A stretch of 53,175 nt of DNA, taken from assembly GCA_937901145.1 (NCBI GenBank), contig CALCHE010000069.1, positions 1 to 53,175 of the forward strand, given 5' to 3'. Under the pieces are notes generated by a model. The model saw only the letters and a list, made by a program, of their open reading frames with translations. It searched no databases and was not told where the DNA came from. Origin of the DNA: an uncultured Clostridia bacterium (GTDB lineage Bacteria > Bacillota > Clostridia > Oscillospirales > Acutalibacteraceae). The position numbers and the translations under genes are program-made. How positions within the stretch are numbered: the first letter of the stretch is position 1; each line of letters begins with the position of its first letter. This document shows positions 24,874 to 32,848 of the stretch, piece after piece.

Positions 24874-24911
24874 ACGGGCGGAGTAGCCTTACTGCTTCGC
24901 CCGTATTTTTA
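24874..24911 (+). terminator. Intra-operon terminator between binding protein and ATPase genes
   Basis: A 13-bp stem (7 perfect pairs ACGGGCG/CGCCCGT plus six including G-U pairs) with a short loop, followed by T-rich sequence. Partial read-through would feed the ABC ATPase and permease genes. Confidence 0.75.
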
Positions 24912-24981
24912 ACTTTTAAAGATATTCACAGAGGTACAGACAGGTGAGTATGTTTAAAAATTAAAAACAGGAGGAAGATAA

Positions 24982-26520
24982 ATGGAAAAAAATATTCCTG
25001 CTATTGAACTTAAAGGTATTACCAAAACCTTTGGCTCTATTACAGCAAACAAGAATGTCGACCTCACCGTAAACAAAGGTGAAATTCTGGCTATTTTAGG
25101 CGAAAACGGCAGCGGTAAAACCACTCTTATGAATATGATTTCAGGTATTTATTATCCTGATGAAGGACGGATTTTTATCGACGGAAAGGAAGTAACGATC
25201 CGTTCTCCGAGAGATGCTTATCAATACAAGATCGGTATGATCCACCAGCATTTCAAGCTCGTAGACATTTTTACAGCCGCGGAAAACATCGTTCTCGGTA
25301 TGGATAAAAAAGATAAATACGACATGAAAAAGCTTACCGCAGAAATCCAGGAAACCTGCGACCGTTTCGGCTTCACCATCGACATCAATAAAAAGATTTA
25401 TGAAATGTCCGTTTCCGAAAAGCAGACCGTAGAAATCATCAAGGTCCTTTACAGAGGTGCTGACATTCTTATTCTCGACGAGCCTACAGCGGTTCTTACT
25501 CCTCAGGAAATCAGAAAGCTTTTCACCGTTCTTAAAAATATGCGTGAGCACGGCAAGGCTATAGTAATTATTACTCACAAGCTGAATGAGGTTATGGAGG
25601 TTTCCGACAGAGTTTCCGTTCTCCGTAAGGGCGAATACATCGGTACGGTAAACACCTCGGAAACAGATGCTACCTCACTTACACAGATGATGGTCGGTAA
25701 AAAGGTCGAGCTCAATATCGACAGAGCAGAGCCCGAAAACTCCAAAGACCGTCTCATCGTCGAAAACATTAACTGCCGTAACCGTGAAGGGGCCTATGTT
25801 CTCCGTGACATTTCATTTACTGCAAAGTCAGGCGAAATCCTCGGTATTGCAGGTATTTCAGGCAGCGGACAGAGAGAGCTGCTCGAAGCTATCGCCGGTC
25901 TGCAGAAACTCGACAGCGGAAAAATCCACTATCTTGACCCTGAAACAGGAAAAACAGAAGATCTTAGAAACAAAACACCCTTACAGATAAGAAACCTCGG
26001 TGTTCGTCTCTCCTTCGTTCCCGAGGACAGACTGGGAATGGGCCTCGTAGGTAATATGGACATCGTAGATAATATGCTGCTTCGTTCCTACCGCTCAGGT
26101 AAGTCCGCCTTCCTCGAAAGAAAAGAGCCCAAGGATCTGGCACACAGAATCATCAAAGAGCTCGGTGTCGTGACTCCTGATGCCAATACTCCCGTAAGAA
26201 AGCTTTCCGGCGGTAATGTTCAGAAGGTTCTCGTAGGACGCGAAATAGCTTCCTCCCCCACTGTGCTTATGGTAGCCTATCCCGTAAGAGGTCTGGATAT
26301 CAATTCATCCTATCTTATCTATAACCTTCTCAATGAACAGAAGCAGAAGGGCGTTTCGATTATATTCGTAGGTGAAGACCTTGACGTTCTTGTTGAGCTT
26401 TGCGACAGAATTATGGTTATAAGCGGCGGCGGTATTTCAGGTATCGTCGATGCAAGAAAAACAGATAAGGAAGAGCTTGGTGTCCTTATGACAACTGCAG
26501 GAGGTGCAAAAAATGACTGA
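24982..26520 (+). CDS. Nucleoside ABC importer ATPase, tandem ABC domains (NupO/RbsA-like)
   Basis: A 512-residue ATPase with two ABC cassettes. The first has a complete Walker A (GENGSGKT, residues 40-47) and Walker B (ILILDEPT). The second lacks a proper Walker A (GISGSGQR) and has a degenerate Walker B (LMVAYPVRGLD), leaving one catalytic site. This asymmetry is normal for the YufO/NupO and RbsA subfamily. GGAGG upstream gives a strong start. Its stop codon overlaps the next gene by 8 nt. With the BMP lipoprotein and two permeases it forms a purine nucleoside importer. Confidence 0.94.
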   Translation: MEKNIPAIELKGITKTFGSITANKNVDLTVNKGEILAILGENGSGKTTLMNMISGIYYPDEGRIFIDGKEVTIRSPRDAYQYKIGMIHQHFKLVDIFTAAENIVLGMDKKDKYDMKKLTAEIQETCDRFGFTIDINKKIYEMSVSEKQTVEIIKVLYRGADILILDEPTAVLTPQEIRKLFTVLKNMREHGKAIVIITHKLNEVMEVSDRVSVLRKGEYIGTVNTSETDATSLTQMMVGKKVELNIDRAEPENSKDRLIVENINCRNREGAYVLRDISFTAKSGEILGIAGISGSGQRELLEAIAGLQKLDSGKIHYLDPETGKTEDLRNKTPLQIRNLGVRLSFVPEDRLGMGLVGNMDIVDNMLLRSYRSGKSAFLERKEPKDLAHRIIKELGVVTPDANTPVRKLSGGNVQKVLVGREIASSPTVLMVAYPVRGLDINSSYLIYNLLNEQKQKGVSIIFVGEDLDVLVELCDRIMVISGGGISGIVDARKTDKEELGVLMTTAGGAKND

Positions 26521-27622
26521 TAAAGCAAAGGTACATGAACCTCTTTTCAGAATAAAGAAGAATATTGATATTCCTGTGTGGAAAACCTGGGTAATCCGTC
26601 TGGGCTCAGTTGCGGCTTCTCTCGTAGTCTGCTCCTTCATCATCGTTCTCCTCACAGACATCAATCCCATAGAATTCTTCATAGAAATGATTGACGGCTC
26701 CTTCGGTGATATTAAAAAGTTTTTCAAAATGCTCCAGGAGGTTTCCATACTTCTGTGTATCTCATTGGCCGTAACTCCCGCCTTTAAAATGAAGTTCTGG
26801 AATATCGGTGCCGAAGGTCAGGTGCTTATCGGCGGTCTGGTTACAGCTGCATGCATGAAATATTTTTCAGCAAGCATTCAGGGTATTCCCTTGTTTATAT
26901 TAATGCTGGTTTCCGCTGTAGTTTCCGGTATGATATGGGGTATTATTCCCGCTTTCTTCAAAGCACGCTTCAACACAAATGAAACTCTGTTCACCCTTAT
27001 GATGAACTACATAGCTATTCAGCTGGTTTCACTTATGATCGCTATATGGGTACCCACAGGCTCTCAGGTCGTAGGTGTTATCAACCGTCAGAGTAAAATC
27101 GGCTGGCTTCCCGATCTTTTCGGTCAGAAGTACCTGCTCAATATTCTCATCGTTATGCTTATAATGTTCGTCGTTTATGTGTATCTTAAATACTCAAAGC
27201 ACGGCTATGAAATCTCTGTCGTAGGTGAAAGTGAAAATACGGCAAGATATATCGGTATCGATGTAAAGAAGGTTATCCTTCGTACTATGGCAGTATCCGG
27301 TGCCATCTGCGGTATAGCAGGCTTCCTTTTAGTAGCAGGCACCGACCACTCCATCTCCACTGAAACAGCAGGCGGTGACGGCTTTACAGCCATTATGGTT
27401 TCATGGCTCGCACAGTTCAATCCCCTCGTAATGATGTTCACATCCTTCATCATTACCTTCCTCGAAATCGGTGCCGGTGAAATAGCCACCTCCTTCAATC
27501 TCAATCAGAGTGTGGCTGAAATTCTTTCAGGTATCATCATTTTCTTTATTATAGGAAGCGAATTCTTTATCAATTATAAGATAGACTTCCGCTCAAAACA
27601 CGGAAAGGAGAGTATAAAATGA
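26513..27622 (+). CDS. Nucleoside ABC importer permease, NupP-like
   Basis: A 369-residue membrane protein of the BPD_transp_2 family with about ten helices. The ATG at 26513 is used because AGGAGG lies 8 nt upstream; it overlaps the ATPase stop by 8 nt, so the two are coupled. The cytosolic EAA-like loop is seen as YEISVVGESENTARYIGIDVKK, followed by SGAICGIAGFLLVAGTDHS. This pattern is typical of the first permease of BMP-type nucleoside importers. The second permease gene overlaps its stop codon (ATGA). Confidence 0.93.
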   Translation: MTDKAKVHEPLFRIKKNIDIPVWKTWVIRLGSVAASLVVCSFIIVLLTDINPIEFFIEMIDGSFGDIKKFFKMLQEVSILLCISLAVTPAFKMKFWNIGAEGQVLIGGLVTAACMKYFSASIQGIPLFILMLVSAVVSGMIWGIIPAFFKARFNTNETLFTLMMNYIAIQLVSLMIAIWVPTGSQVVGVINRQSKIGWLPDLFGQKYLLNILIVMLIMFVVYVYLKYSKHGYEISVVGESENTARYIGIDVKKVILRTMAVSGAICGIAGFLLVAGTDHSISTETAGGDGFTAIMVSWLAQFNPLVMMFTSFIITFLEIGAGEIATSFNLNQSVAEILSGIIIFFIIGSEFFINYKIDFRSKHGKESIK

Positions 27623-28605
27623 TTTTTGCAATTGCTCATTTTTTCAGACAGTCTGTCATACAGGGTATACCTCTTCTTTTCGGATCTACAGGTGAGATTA
27701 TCACAGAAAAGTCCGGCAATCTTAACTTAGGTATCCCCGGAATAATGTATGTAGGCGGTATATCAGGTATCATCGGTGCTTTCTTTTATGAAATGTACGG
27801 AAATACTGAAAATGCTTTTCTCTGCATACTCGTTCCTCTCCTTTCATCGCTTGTCGGCTCTGCACTTATGGGCCTTCTCTACAGTGTGCTCACTATTTCC
27901 CTGAGAGCCAACCAGAATGTTACCGGTCTCGCCCTTACCACCTTCGGTATAGGCGTAGGTAATTTCTTCGGCGGCTCTTTACCCAAGCTTCTCGGACAGG
28001 AAAGCGGCACTATTTCCCTTATCACCACAGGTAACTATTTCAAAACCGTGCTTCCTTTTGCAGATGATCTGGGTGCTTTCGGTGAAGCCTTTCTTTCATA
28101 CGGCTTCCTTACCTATGTGGCGATTATAATTTCCCTTATCGCTTCTCTCGTTCTTACCAGAACAAGAATCGGCCTTAATCTTAAGGCTGTGGGTGAATCT
28201 CCCGCCACTGCTGACGCGACAGGTATCAGCGTTACAAACTACAAATATGCCGCTACGATAACAGGCAGTGCCATAGCAGGTCTCGGCGGTCTTTACTTCG
28301 TAATGGACTACACCGGCGGTGCGTGGACAAACGGCGGCTTCGGTGACAGAGGCTGGCTCGCTATCGCTCTGGTTATTTTCGCTGTGTGGAAACCGAGATT
28401 TGCTATCTTAGGTTCAATCCTTTTCGGCGGTCTTTACATCCTTCCTTTCCAGCTCAGCGGTCTTTCTGCTGCAGCTACCGAGCTTATCAAAATGCTTCCC
28501 TATGCCGTTACGATAATCATCCTTATCGTAATCAGTATAAGAAAGAAAAGAGAAAACCAGCCTCCTCAGGCTCTCGGTCTTCCCTATTTCAGAGAAGAAA
28601 GATGA
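27619..28605 (+). CDS. Nucleoside ABC importer permease, NupQ-like
   Basis: A 328-residue membrane protein of the same BPD_transp_2 family as its neighbour. It opens with the conserved PLLFGSTGEIITEKSGNLNLG stretch and has the coupling loop LNLKAVGESPATADATGIS with the following GGLGG. The ATG overlaps the previous stop codon by 4 nt (ATGA), which ensures balanced synthesis of the two permease halves. A perfect terminator at 28631-28680 closes the purine uptake block. Confidence 0.93.
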   Translation: MIFAIAHFFRQSVIQGIPLLFGSTGEIITEKSGNLNLGIPGIMYVGGISGIIGAFFYEMYGNTENAFLCILVPLLSSLVGSALMGLLYSVLTISLRANQNVTGLALTTFGIGVGNFFGGSLPKLLGQESGTISLITTGNYFKTVLPFADDLGAFGEAFLSYGFLTYVAIIISLIASLVLTRTRIGLNLKAVGESPATADATGISVTNYKYAATITGSAIAGLGGLYFVMDYTGGAWTNGGFGDRGWLAIALVIFAVWKPRFAILGSILFGGLYILPFQLSGLSAAATELIKMLPYAVTIIILIVISIRKKRENQPPQALGLPYFREER

Positions 28606-28630
28606 TTTCCTCTTGTGCAAAATAGATACA

Positions 28631-28680
28631 AAATCTCTGCTTTTTTCAGCAAAAAGAACAAAAGCAGAGATTTGTTTAAA
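28631..28680 (+). terminator. Rho-independent terminator of the nucleoside importer unit
   Basis: A perfect 13-bp stem (AAATCTCTGCTTT at 28631-28643, AAAGCAGAGATTT at 28661-28673) followed by a short T stretch. Confidence 0.85.
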
Positions 28681-28708
28681 TCTTTAAATTAAAAAGGTTA
28701 AAAAAGAC

Positions 28709-28737
28709 TTGACTTTTTTGCGAAAATAATGTAACTT
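28709..28737 (+). promoter_or_regulatory. Probable promoter of the Pro/Thr/Ala-rich secreted protein gene
   Basis: TTGACT (28709-28714), 17-nt spacer and TAACTT (28732-28737). The leader to the ATG is about 85 nt long. A GTGTAAACGCG stretch in it only partly resembles a CcpA site. Confidence 0.55.
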
Positions 28738-28825
28738 TATATAGTAAATGACTACGTCCAAGACGAGCCATTATTACTAAAAAACAAGCGTGTAAACGCG
28801 AAATTTTGAAAGGGGTTTAATAACC

Positions 28826-29791
28826 ATGAAAAAAGAAATTAAGGTTGTTGCTATCGTTCTTGTAGCCCTTATCGTTTTCTTAGCAGGCTTCGGACTTGGC
28901 GCAACAAAAGGCATCAACATCAACATCGGTTCTGAGAACGGCATCAATGTTAACGTTAACGGTGGTTCCGCAGGCTCAGCTCAGGTAGTAGCTCCTCAGA
29001 CACAGGCTCCTACAGCTGCTCCCACACAGGCACCCACTGCAGCTCCTACAGAAGCTCCTACAGCTGCTCCCTCAGGTGACACAACCACAGCTGCTCCCGC
29101 TCCTTCAGGCGACACAACTACAGCAGCTCCCTCCGGCAACTCTTCAGTTCCCTCTTCAAAGGCTGAAATCGTTGCTGCTTACAACAAGGTTGTAAACGAA
29201 GCTAAGGCTTACACAGGCAAGGTTACTCTTAAGAAGCACGACATCATCAATGTTCAGCTTAAGGACCTTCCCACAATCGCTGAAAAGATCATCACTCCCG
29301 TTATCACAAAGCTTACAACTACAAACCCCGAAGAATATGTATTCGAAGGCGGTAAGGATGTAAACGATCCTAACAGATTCATATCACACAAGATCGTTCC
29401 CGGCGGCAGAGACGTTGCTGTTCAGGAAGCAGGTGTTGCAAATGCTACTGCTACTGCAAATCCCGATGGCGGTTACACAATGTCTATCACTTTCATCGCT
29501 GAAACATCTACATTCGACGGTACTTCCACCACTTCAGAACCCACACACCACAAGACAGCAATGGATCCCCTCGAGCTCGGTTCTCTTGACCTTGGTCCCA
29601 TCACTATCTCCAATGCTGACCTTAGCTATCCCGGTGCTACAATGACTGCTACAGTTGATGCCCAGGGCAGACTCGTTAAGCTTGAACAGAAGCTTCCTCT
29701 CGAAGGTACAGGTACAGGTAAAGCAGGTATCGAGCTTACTCTTAAGCTTGCAGGTTCAATGGACGGTACCTACGAATTTATCTACGGTTAA
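28826..29791 (+). CDS. Signal-anchored or secreted protein with Pro/Thr/Ala linker, unknown function
   Basis: A 321-residue protein. Residues 6-26 form a hydrophobic helix after a KKEIK start; there is no lipobox. Residues about 50-112 are a low-complexity linker of repeated APTxAP and SGDTTTAAP units, as used to cross the cell wall. The C-terminal domain (about 115-321) is beta-rich with no motif I recognise. Codon use is strongly biased (GCT, CTT, ATC, AAC), similar to the BMP lipoprotein gene, which suggests high expression. AAGGGG precedes the ATG. It is transcribed alone, ending at the terminator 29807-29835. Confidence 0.75.
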   Translation: MKKEIKVVAIVLVALIVFLAGFGLGATKGININIGSENGINVNVNGGSAGSAQVVAPQTQAPTAAPTQAPTAAPTEAPTAAPSGDTTTAAPAPSGDTTTAAPSGNSSVPSSKAEIVAAYNKVVNEAKAYTGKVTLKKHDIINVQLKDLPTIAEKIITPVITKLTTTNPEEYVFEGGKDVNDPNRFISHKIVPGGRDVAVQEAGVANATATANPDGGYTMSITFIAETSTFDGTSTTSEPTHHKTAMDPLELGSLDLGPITISNADLSYPGATMTATVDAQGRLVKLEQKLPLEGTGTGKAGIELTLKLAGSMDGTYEFIYG

Positions 29792-29806
29792 TTTAAACAC
29801 AAACTC

Positions 29807-29835
29807 AGGGCTGTCTTATGACAGCCCTTTTTTGA
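29807..29835 (+). terminator. Rho-independent terminator after the Pro/Thr/Ala-rich protein gene
   Basis: A 9-bp perfect stem (AGGGCTGTC at 29807-29815, GACAGCCCT at 29820-29828), TTAT loop, then six T. Confidence 0.85.
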
Positions 29836-29860
29836 TTGATTTGCAGAAAGGAAGAAGAAT

Positions 29861-30823
29861 ATGAAAAAGGCAGGTGCAGTTTTAACACTGGGCGCTGCTG
29901 CAGGCGCGATAGTTTATAAAGCACACGAAGGTATTTTTCACGCACTGCTGAACCGCGATTTTACTGTCCCGGGAAGCATCAGAAAAATCATTTCAGGAAC
30001 TGACGATGAATATGCTCTGGAAGAAAAGAGTGCTTTAGTGAGAAATCTGCAGTGGCTCGAAGGCTACGGATATGAAAAATATACTATGGTAAACAGCAGA
30101 GGGCAGAAGCTCAGAGGTTATCTTATGAGACCCGCCAAAGAAAGCAATGTTTACGTTTTCGGATCACACGGCTACAGAAGCAGCGGCAAGGGGGAATGGT
30201 GCCACTATGCGAAGCACTGGGTCGAAGAGCTCGGCTATAATATGTTTTTCGTAGATCACCAGGCTGCAGGCGAAAGCGAAGGTAAATACATCGGTTTTTC
30301 ATCCCTGGAATCAAAAGACGCCCTCGAATGGCTGAGCTTTATGACTGAGGAATTCGGAAGCGACATACAGATTATTCTCCACGGCATATCCATGGGAAGT
30401 GCCACGGTAATGCTTATGACCGGCAGCGGTAAATTACCCGAAAACGTAAAGTTTACTATAGCTGACTGCGGATTTACCAGCGCTTACAATGAATTTGCCT
30501 GTAAACTAAAAGCTCTTCATCTGCCTGAGCTATCACTGTCTCTGGTTAACTCCATAAGCAGAAAAAAGGCAGGCTTTGATTTGAAAAAGGATACTGATGC
30601 GCTTGCAGCCGTAGCGAAAGCAAAAATACCTATGCTCTTCGTACACGGCGGCAAGGATGACTTTGTGCCTACATATATGGGATATGAGCTTTACGAAGCC
30701 TGCTCATCAGAATATAAAGACTTTCTGCTGATTCCTGACGCTGACCACGCACAAAGCTACCGTTTAGGTAAGGCAGACTACGACGAGAAAATAAACGAAT
30801 TTATCGAAAAATTCATAAAGTAA
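29861..30823 (+). CDS. Membrane-anchored alpha/beta hydrolase (YqkD-like)
   Basis: A 320-residue protein with a short N-terminal hydrophobic segment (about 5-20) and an alpha/beta-hydrolase fold. The oxyanion strand is VYVFGSHGYRSSG. The nucleophile elbow GISMG (about 174-178) carries the Ser. The acid is in VHGGKDDFVP and the catalytic His in IPDADHAQS. Such enzymes split esters or amides of small molecules; the substrate is unknown. AAAGGAAG precedes the ATG. A 28-residue peptide gene follows after 16 nt in the same transcript, ended by the terminator at 30947-30988. Confidence 0.85.
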   Translation: MKKAGAVLTLGAAAGAIVYKAHEGIFHALLNRDFTVPGSIRKIISGTDDEYALEEKSALVRNLQWLEGYGYEKYTMVNSRGQKLRGYLMRPAKESNVYVFGSHGYRSSGKGEWCHYAKHWVEELGYNMFFVDHQAAGESEGKYIGFSSLESKDALEWLSFMTEEFGSDIQIILHGISMGSATVMLMTGSGKLPENVKFTIADCGFTSAYNEFACKLKALHLPELSLSLVNSISRKKAGFDLKKDTDALAAVAKAKIPMLFVHGGKDDFVPTYMGYELYEACSSEYKDFLLIPDADHAQSYRLGKADYDEKINEFIEKFIK

Positions 30824-30839
30824 TCAAGGAGGATTTATT

Positions 30840-30926
30840 ATGTTAGAATTCATTCTCGGAATCATCAATATGATTATGGGTGCTGTCAGAGCCTTCATTT
30901 CATCAGGCTTTATAGAGAATTTCTGA
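30840..30926 (+). CDS. Hydrophobic micro-peptide, 28 residues (unknown function)
   Basis: I do not recognise this gene. The ATG at 30840 has a strong AGGAGG 7 nt upstream, better than most genes here, and lies 16 nt after the hydrolase stop. The peptide (28 residues) is almost entirely hydrophobic, with core EFILGIINMIMGAVRAFIS, so it could span or line the membrane. A dedicated terminator (30947-30988) follows. It resembles the two orphan peptides at 89-187 and 1680-1796 in size and helix character but lacks the acidic tail. A toxin-like, membrane-inserting or hydrolase-partner role is possible and unproved. Confidence 0.6.
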   Translation: MLEFILGIINMIMGAVRAFISSGFIENF

Positions 30927-30946
30927 TAAGTTAAGTGAATAATAAT

Positions 30947-30988
30947 AAGGACAGGTTTATCAAATGAACCTGTCCTTTATCTTTTTTT
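30947..30988 (+). terminator. Rho-independent terminator of the hydrolase/micro-peptide unit
   Basis: A perfect 11-bp stem (AAGGACAGGTT at 30947-30957, AACCTGTCCTT at 30967-30977) followed by seven T. Confidence 0.88.
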
Positions 30989-31886
30989 AACTGTCTAAAT
31001 ATTCGACTGCCTTAGTCGCTGCTACAGTACCGTCAGCCGTGGCAGTGGTGAGCTGTCTTATTTCCTTTTTACGGCAGTCTCCGCACACGTAAACACCGTC
31101 TCTTACTCTGCAGTCCTCCCCTGCCTCCACATAACCGTAGGAGTCAAGCGGTAAGAAAGAGCTGAACTCTGCCGTAAGAGGAGTCTGTCCGATAGCGAGG
31201 AAAAGTCCGTTTACGGGGATTTCCTGTTTTTCGCCGTTAATCTTGTTCTCCACCGTTATGCTCTTAATTATAGGAGCGGCCTCGGCAGAAAGGAGAATGC
31301 TGTTCAGCACAAACTCGATGTTTTCCTTTTCCTCTGCCTTTTTTACCAGGTTTTTCTCAGCTCTGAATTCATCACGACGGTGGACAAGATAAACCTTTTT
31401 ACAGATGTCGCTGAGATAAAGGGCATCCTGCAAGGCTGTGTTACCTCCGCCGATGACTGCCACATCCCTGTTTCTGAAAAAGTTTCCGTCACAGGTAGCA
31501 CAGAAGGAAAGGCCTCTGCCTATGAGCTTATCTTCGTCGGGTATACCTGACTTTTTCGGCTCTGTACCGAGCGCAAAAATCACTGCTTTAGCATCATATT
31601 CCCTGTCTGCAGTTACAGTGAAAATACCTTCCTTTTCTTCTACTTCTTTTACCTTTGCAGAAATTATCTCTGCACCGAAAAGCTCAGCCTGTTTTTTCAG
31701 CTTCATAGAAAACTCGAGACCGCTTATTTCCTCAAAGCCGGGATAATTCTCAACCTTATGACTTTTACTTATCTGTCCTCCGAAGGCCTTGCCCTCGAAA
31801 AGAAGGACACTTTTTCCGCTTCTTGCACCGTATATGGCAGCCGTAAGACCTGCAGGACCTCCGCCGATAATAATTATATCCTTCAT
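30987..31886 (-). CDS. trxB: Thioredoxin reductase-like flavoprotein
   Basis: A 299-residue FAD/NAD(P) flavoenzyme that reduces thioredoxin or a related partner. The FAD motif GGGPAGLTAA is at residues 8-17, the redox pair CATC at 129-132, and the NAD(P) motif GGGNTALQDAL at about 146-156. The C-terminal GDCRKKEIRQLTTATADG replaces the common GDVR form but keeps the FAD contact region. The length is normal for TrxB. AGGTGCAG upstream of the ATG is the ribosome site. It is convergent with the plus-strand hydrolase unit, and no thioredoxin gene is adjacent. Ferredoxin-dependent relatives exist in Clostridia and cannot be ruled out. Confidence 0.92.
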   Translation of the reverse strand: MKDIIIIGGGPAGLTAAIYGARSGKSVLLFEGKAFGGQISKSHKVENYPGFEEISGLEFSMKLKKQAELFGAEIISAKVKEVEEKEGIFTVTADREYDAKAVIFALGTEPKKSGIPDEDKLIGRGLSFCATCDGNFFRNRDVAVIGGGNTALQDALYLSDICKKVYLVHRRDEFRAEKNLVKKAEEKENIEFVLNSILLSAEAAPIIKSITVENKINGEKQEIPVNGLFLAIGQTPLTAEFSSFLPLDSYGYVEAGEDCRVRDGVYVCGDCRKKEIRQLTTATADGTVAATKAVEYLDS

Positions 31887-32060
31887 TTCTGCACCTCTTT
31901 TCTTTTAATTACATAGTATATTTTAACACAAAGAAAAGAAGATTACTACGGAAGTTAGAAAAATTTTATAAAAATCAAAAAATATTCTCTAATTATAGAA
32001 ATTCCCTGTAATGTGTGATATAATAACTAAGACTATGTGTTGTCGGAAGGAAGGATTCTT

Positions 32061-32831
32061 TTGATAAAGACAGTTAAAGGATTAAAAATCAATTATATAG
32101 AAGAAGGTCAGGGTGACCTTGTGGTGCTTTTACACGGCTGGGGCTCAAACATAAAGCTCTTTCAGGCCAGTGTGGAGCTTTTACAGAAGGGCTACAAAGT
32201 AGTTACTATGGATATGCCCGGCTTTGGTGAAAGTGAAGAGCCAAAAGAGCCCTGGAGCGTAGACGATTATGTGGATTTCGTTCTCGAATTTCTGAAAGAC
32301 TACGAATTCTCTAAGGTAACACTTCTGGGTCATTCCTTCGGTGGAAGGGTAATAATCAAGCTCTGCTCGAGAGAAACGGACTTCGAAGTAGAAAAGGTTA
32401 TTCTCGTCGATGCCGCAGGCGTAAAGCCAAAGAAAACCTTAAAGCAGAAAATCAGACAGCGCATTTATAAAATGACTAAGTGGATTTTCTCACTTAAAAT
32501 AGTGATGATGCTTTTCCCCGATGCACTGGAAAATCTCCGCAAAAGAAACGGCTCTGCCGACTATAATGCCGCATCGCCCATTATGAGACAGACTTTGGTC
32601 AAGGTAGTAAACGAAGACCTCACTCATCTGATGCCAAATGTCAAATGTCCTACTCTCCTTATATGGGGTACAGCCGATGATGCCACCCCCTTAAGCGATG
32701 CCAAGATTATGGAAAAGCTTATGCCTGAGGCAGGTCTTGTCACCTTCGAGGGTGCAGGACATTACTCCTTCCTCGAAAGACAGGCTCAGTATCTGAGAGT
32801 TCTCGCCTCATTTATGAAAATTGATTTGTAA
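32061..32831 (+). CDS. Alpha/beta hydrolase of the MurF/Ddl unit
   Basis: A 256-residue alpha/beta hydrolase. The TTG at 32061 is chosen because AAGGAAGG lies 6 nt upstream; earlier in-frame GTG and TTG codons would swallow that site. Seen motifs are the oxyanion HGWGSN (about 26-31), the nucleophile GHSFGG (about 96-101), the acid strand LLIWGTADDATP and a late GAGHYSF with the catalytic His. It lies 17 nt before the MurF gene and is first of three genes for cell-wall precursor synthesis. The role within the unit is unclear; a dipeptide or ester hydrolase are both possible. Confidence 0.85.
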   Translation: MIKTVKGLKINYIEEGQGDLVVLLHGWGSNIKLFQASVELLQKGYKVVTMDMPGFGESEEPKEPWSVDDYVDFVLEFLKDYEFSKVTLLGHSFGGRVIIKLCSRETDFEVEKVILVDAAGVKPKKTLKQKIRQRIYKMTKWIFSLKIVMMLFPDALENLRKRNGSADYNAASPIMRQTLVKVVNEDLTHLMPNVKCPTLLIWGTADDATPLSDAKIMEKLMPEAGLVTFEGAGHYSFLERQAQYLRVLASFMKIDL

Positions 32832-32848
32832 TCAGAAGGGAATATATT

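Noticed and set aside
28790..28803. CcpA (cre) site in the leader of the Pro/Thr/Ala-rich protein gene
   Set aside because: GTGTAAACGCG matches only half of the cre consensus and there is no second supporting site.
28826..29791. Lipoprotein reading of the Pro/Thr/Ala-rich secreted protein
   Set aside because: No Cys follows the N-terminal hydrophobic segment, so no lipobox exists.
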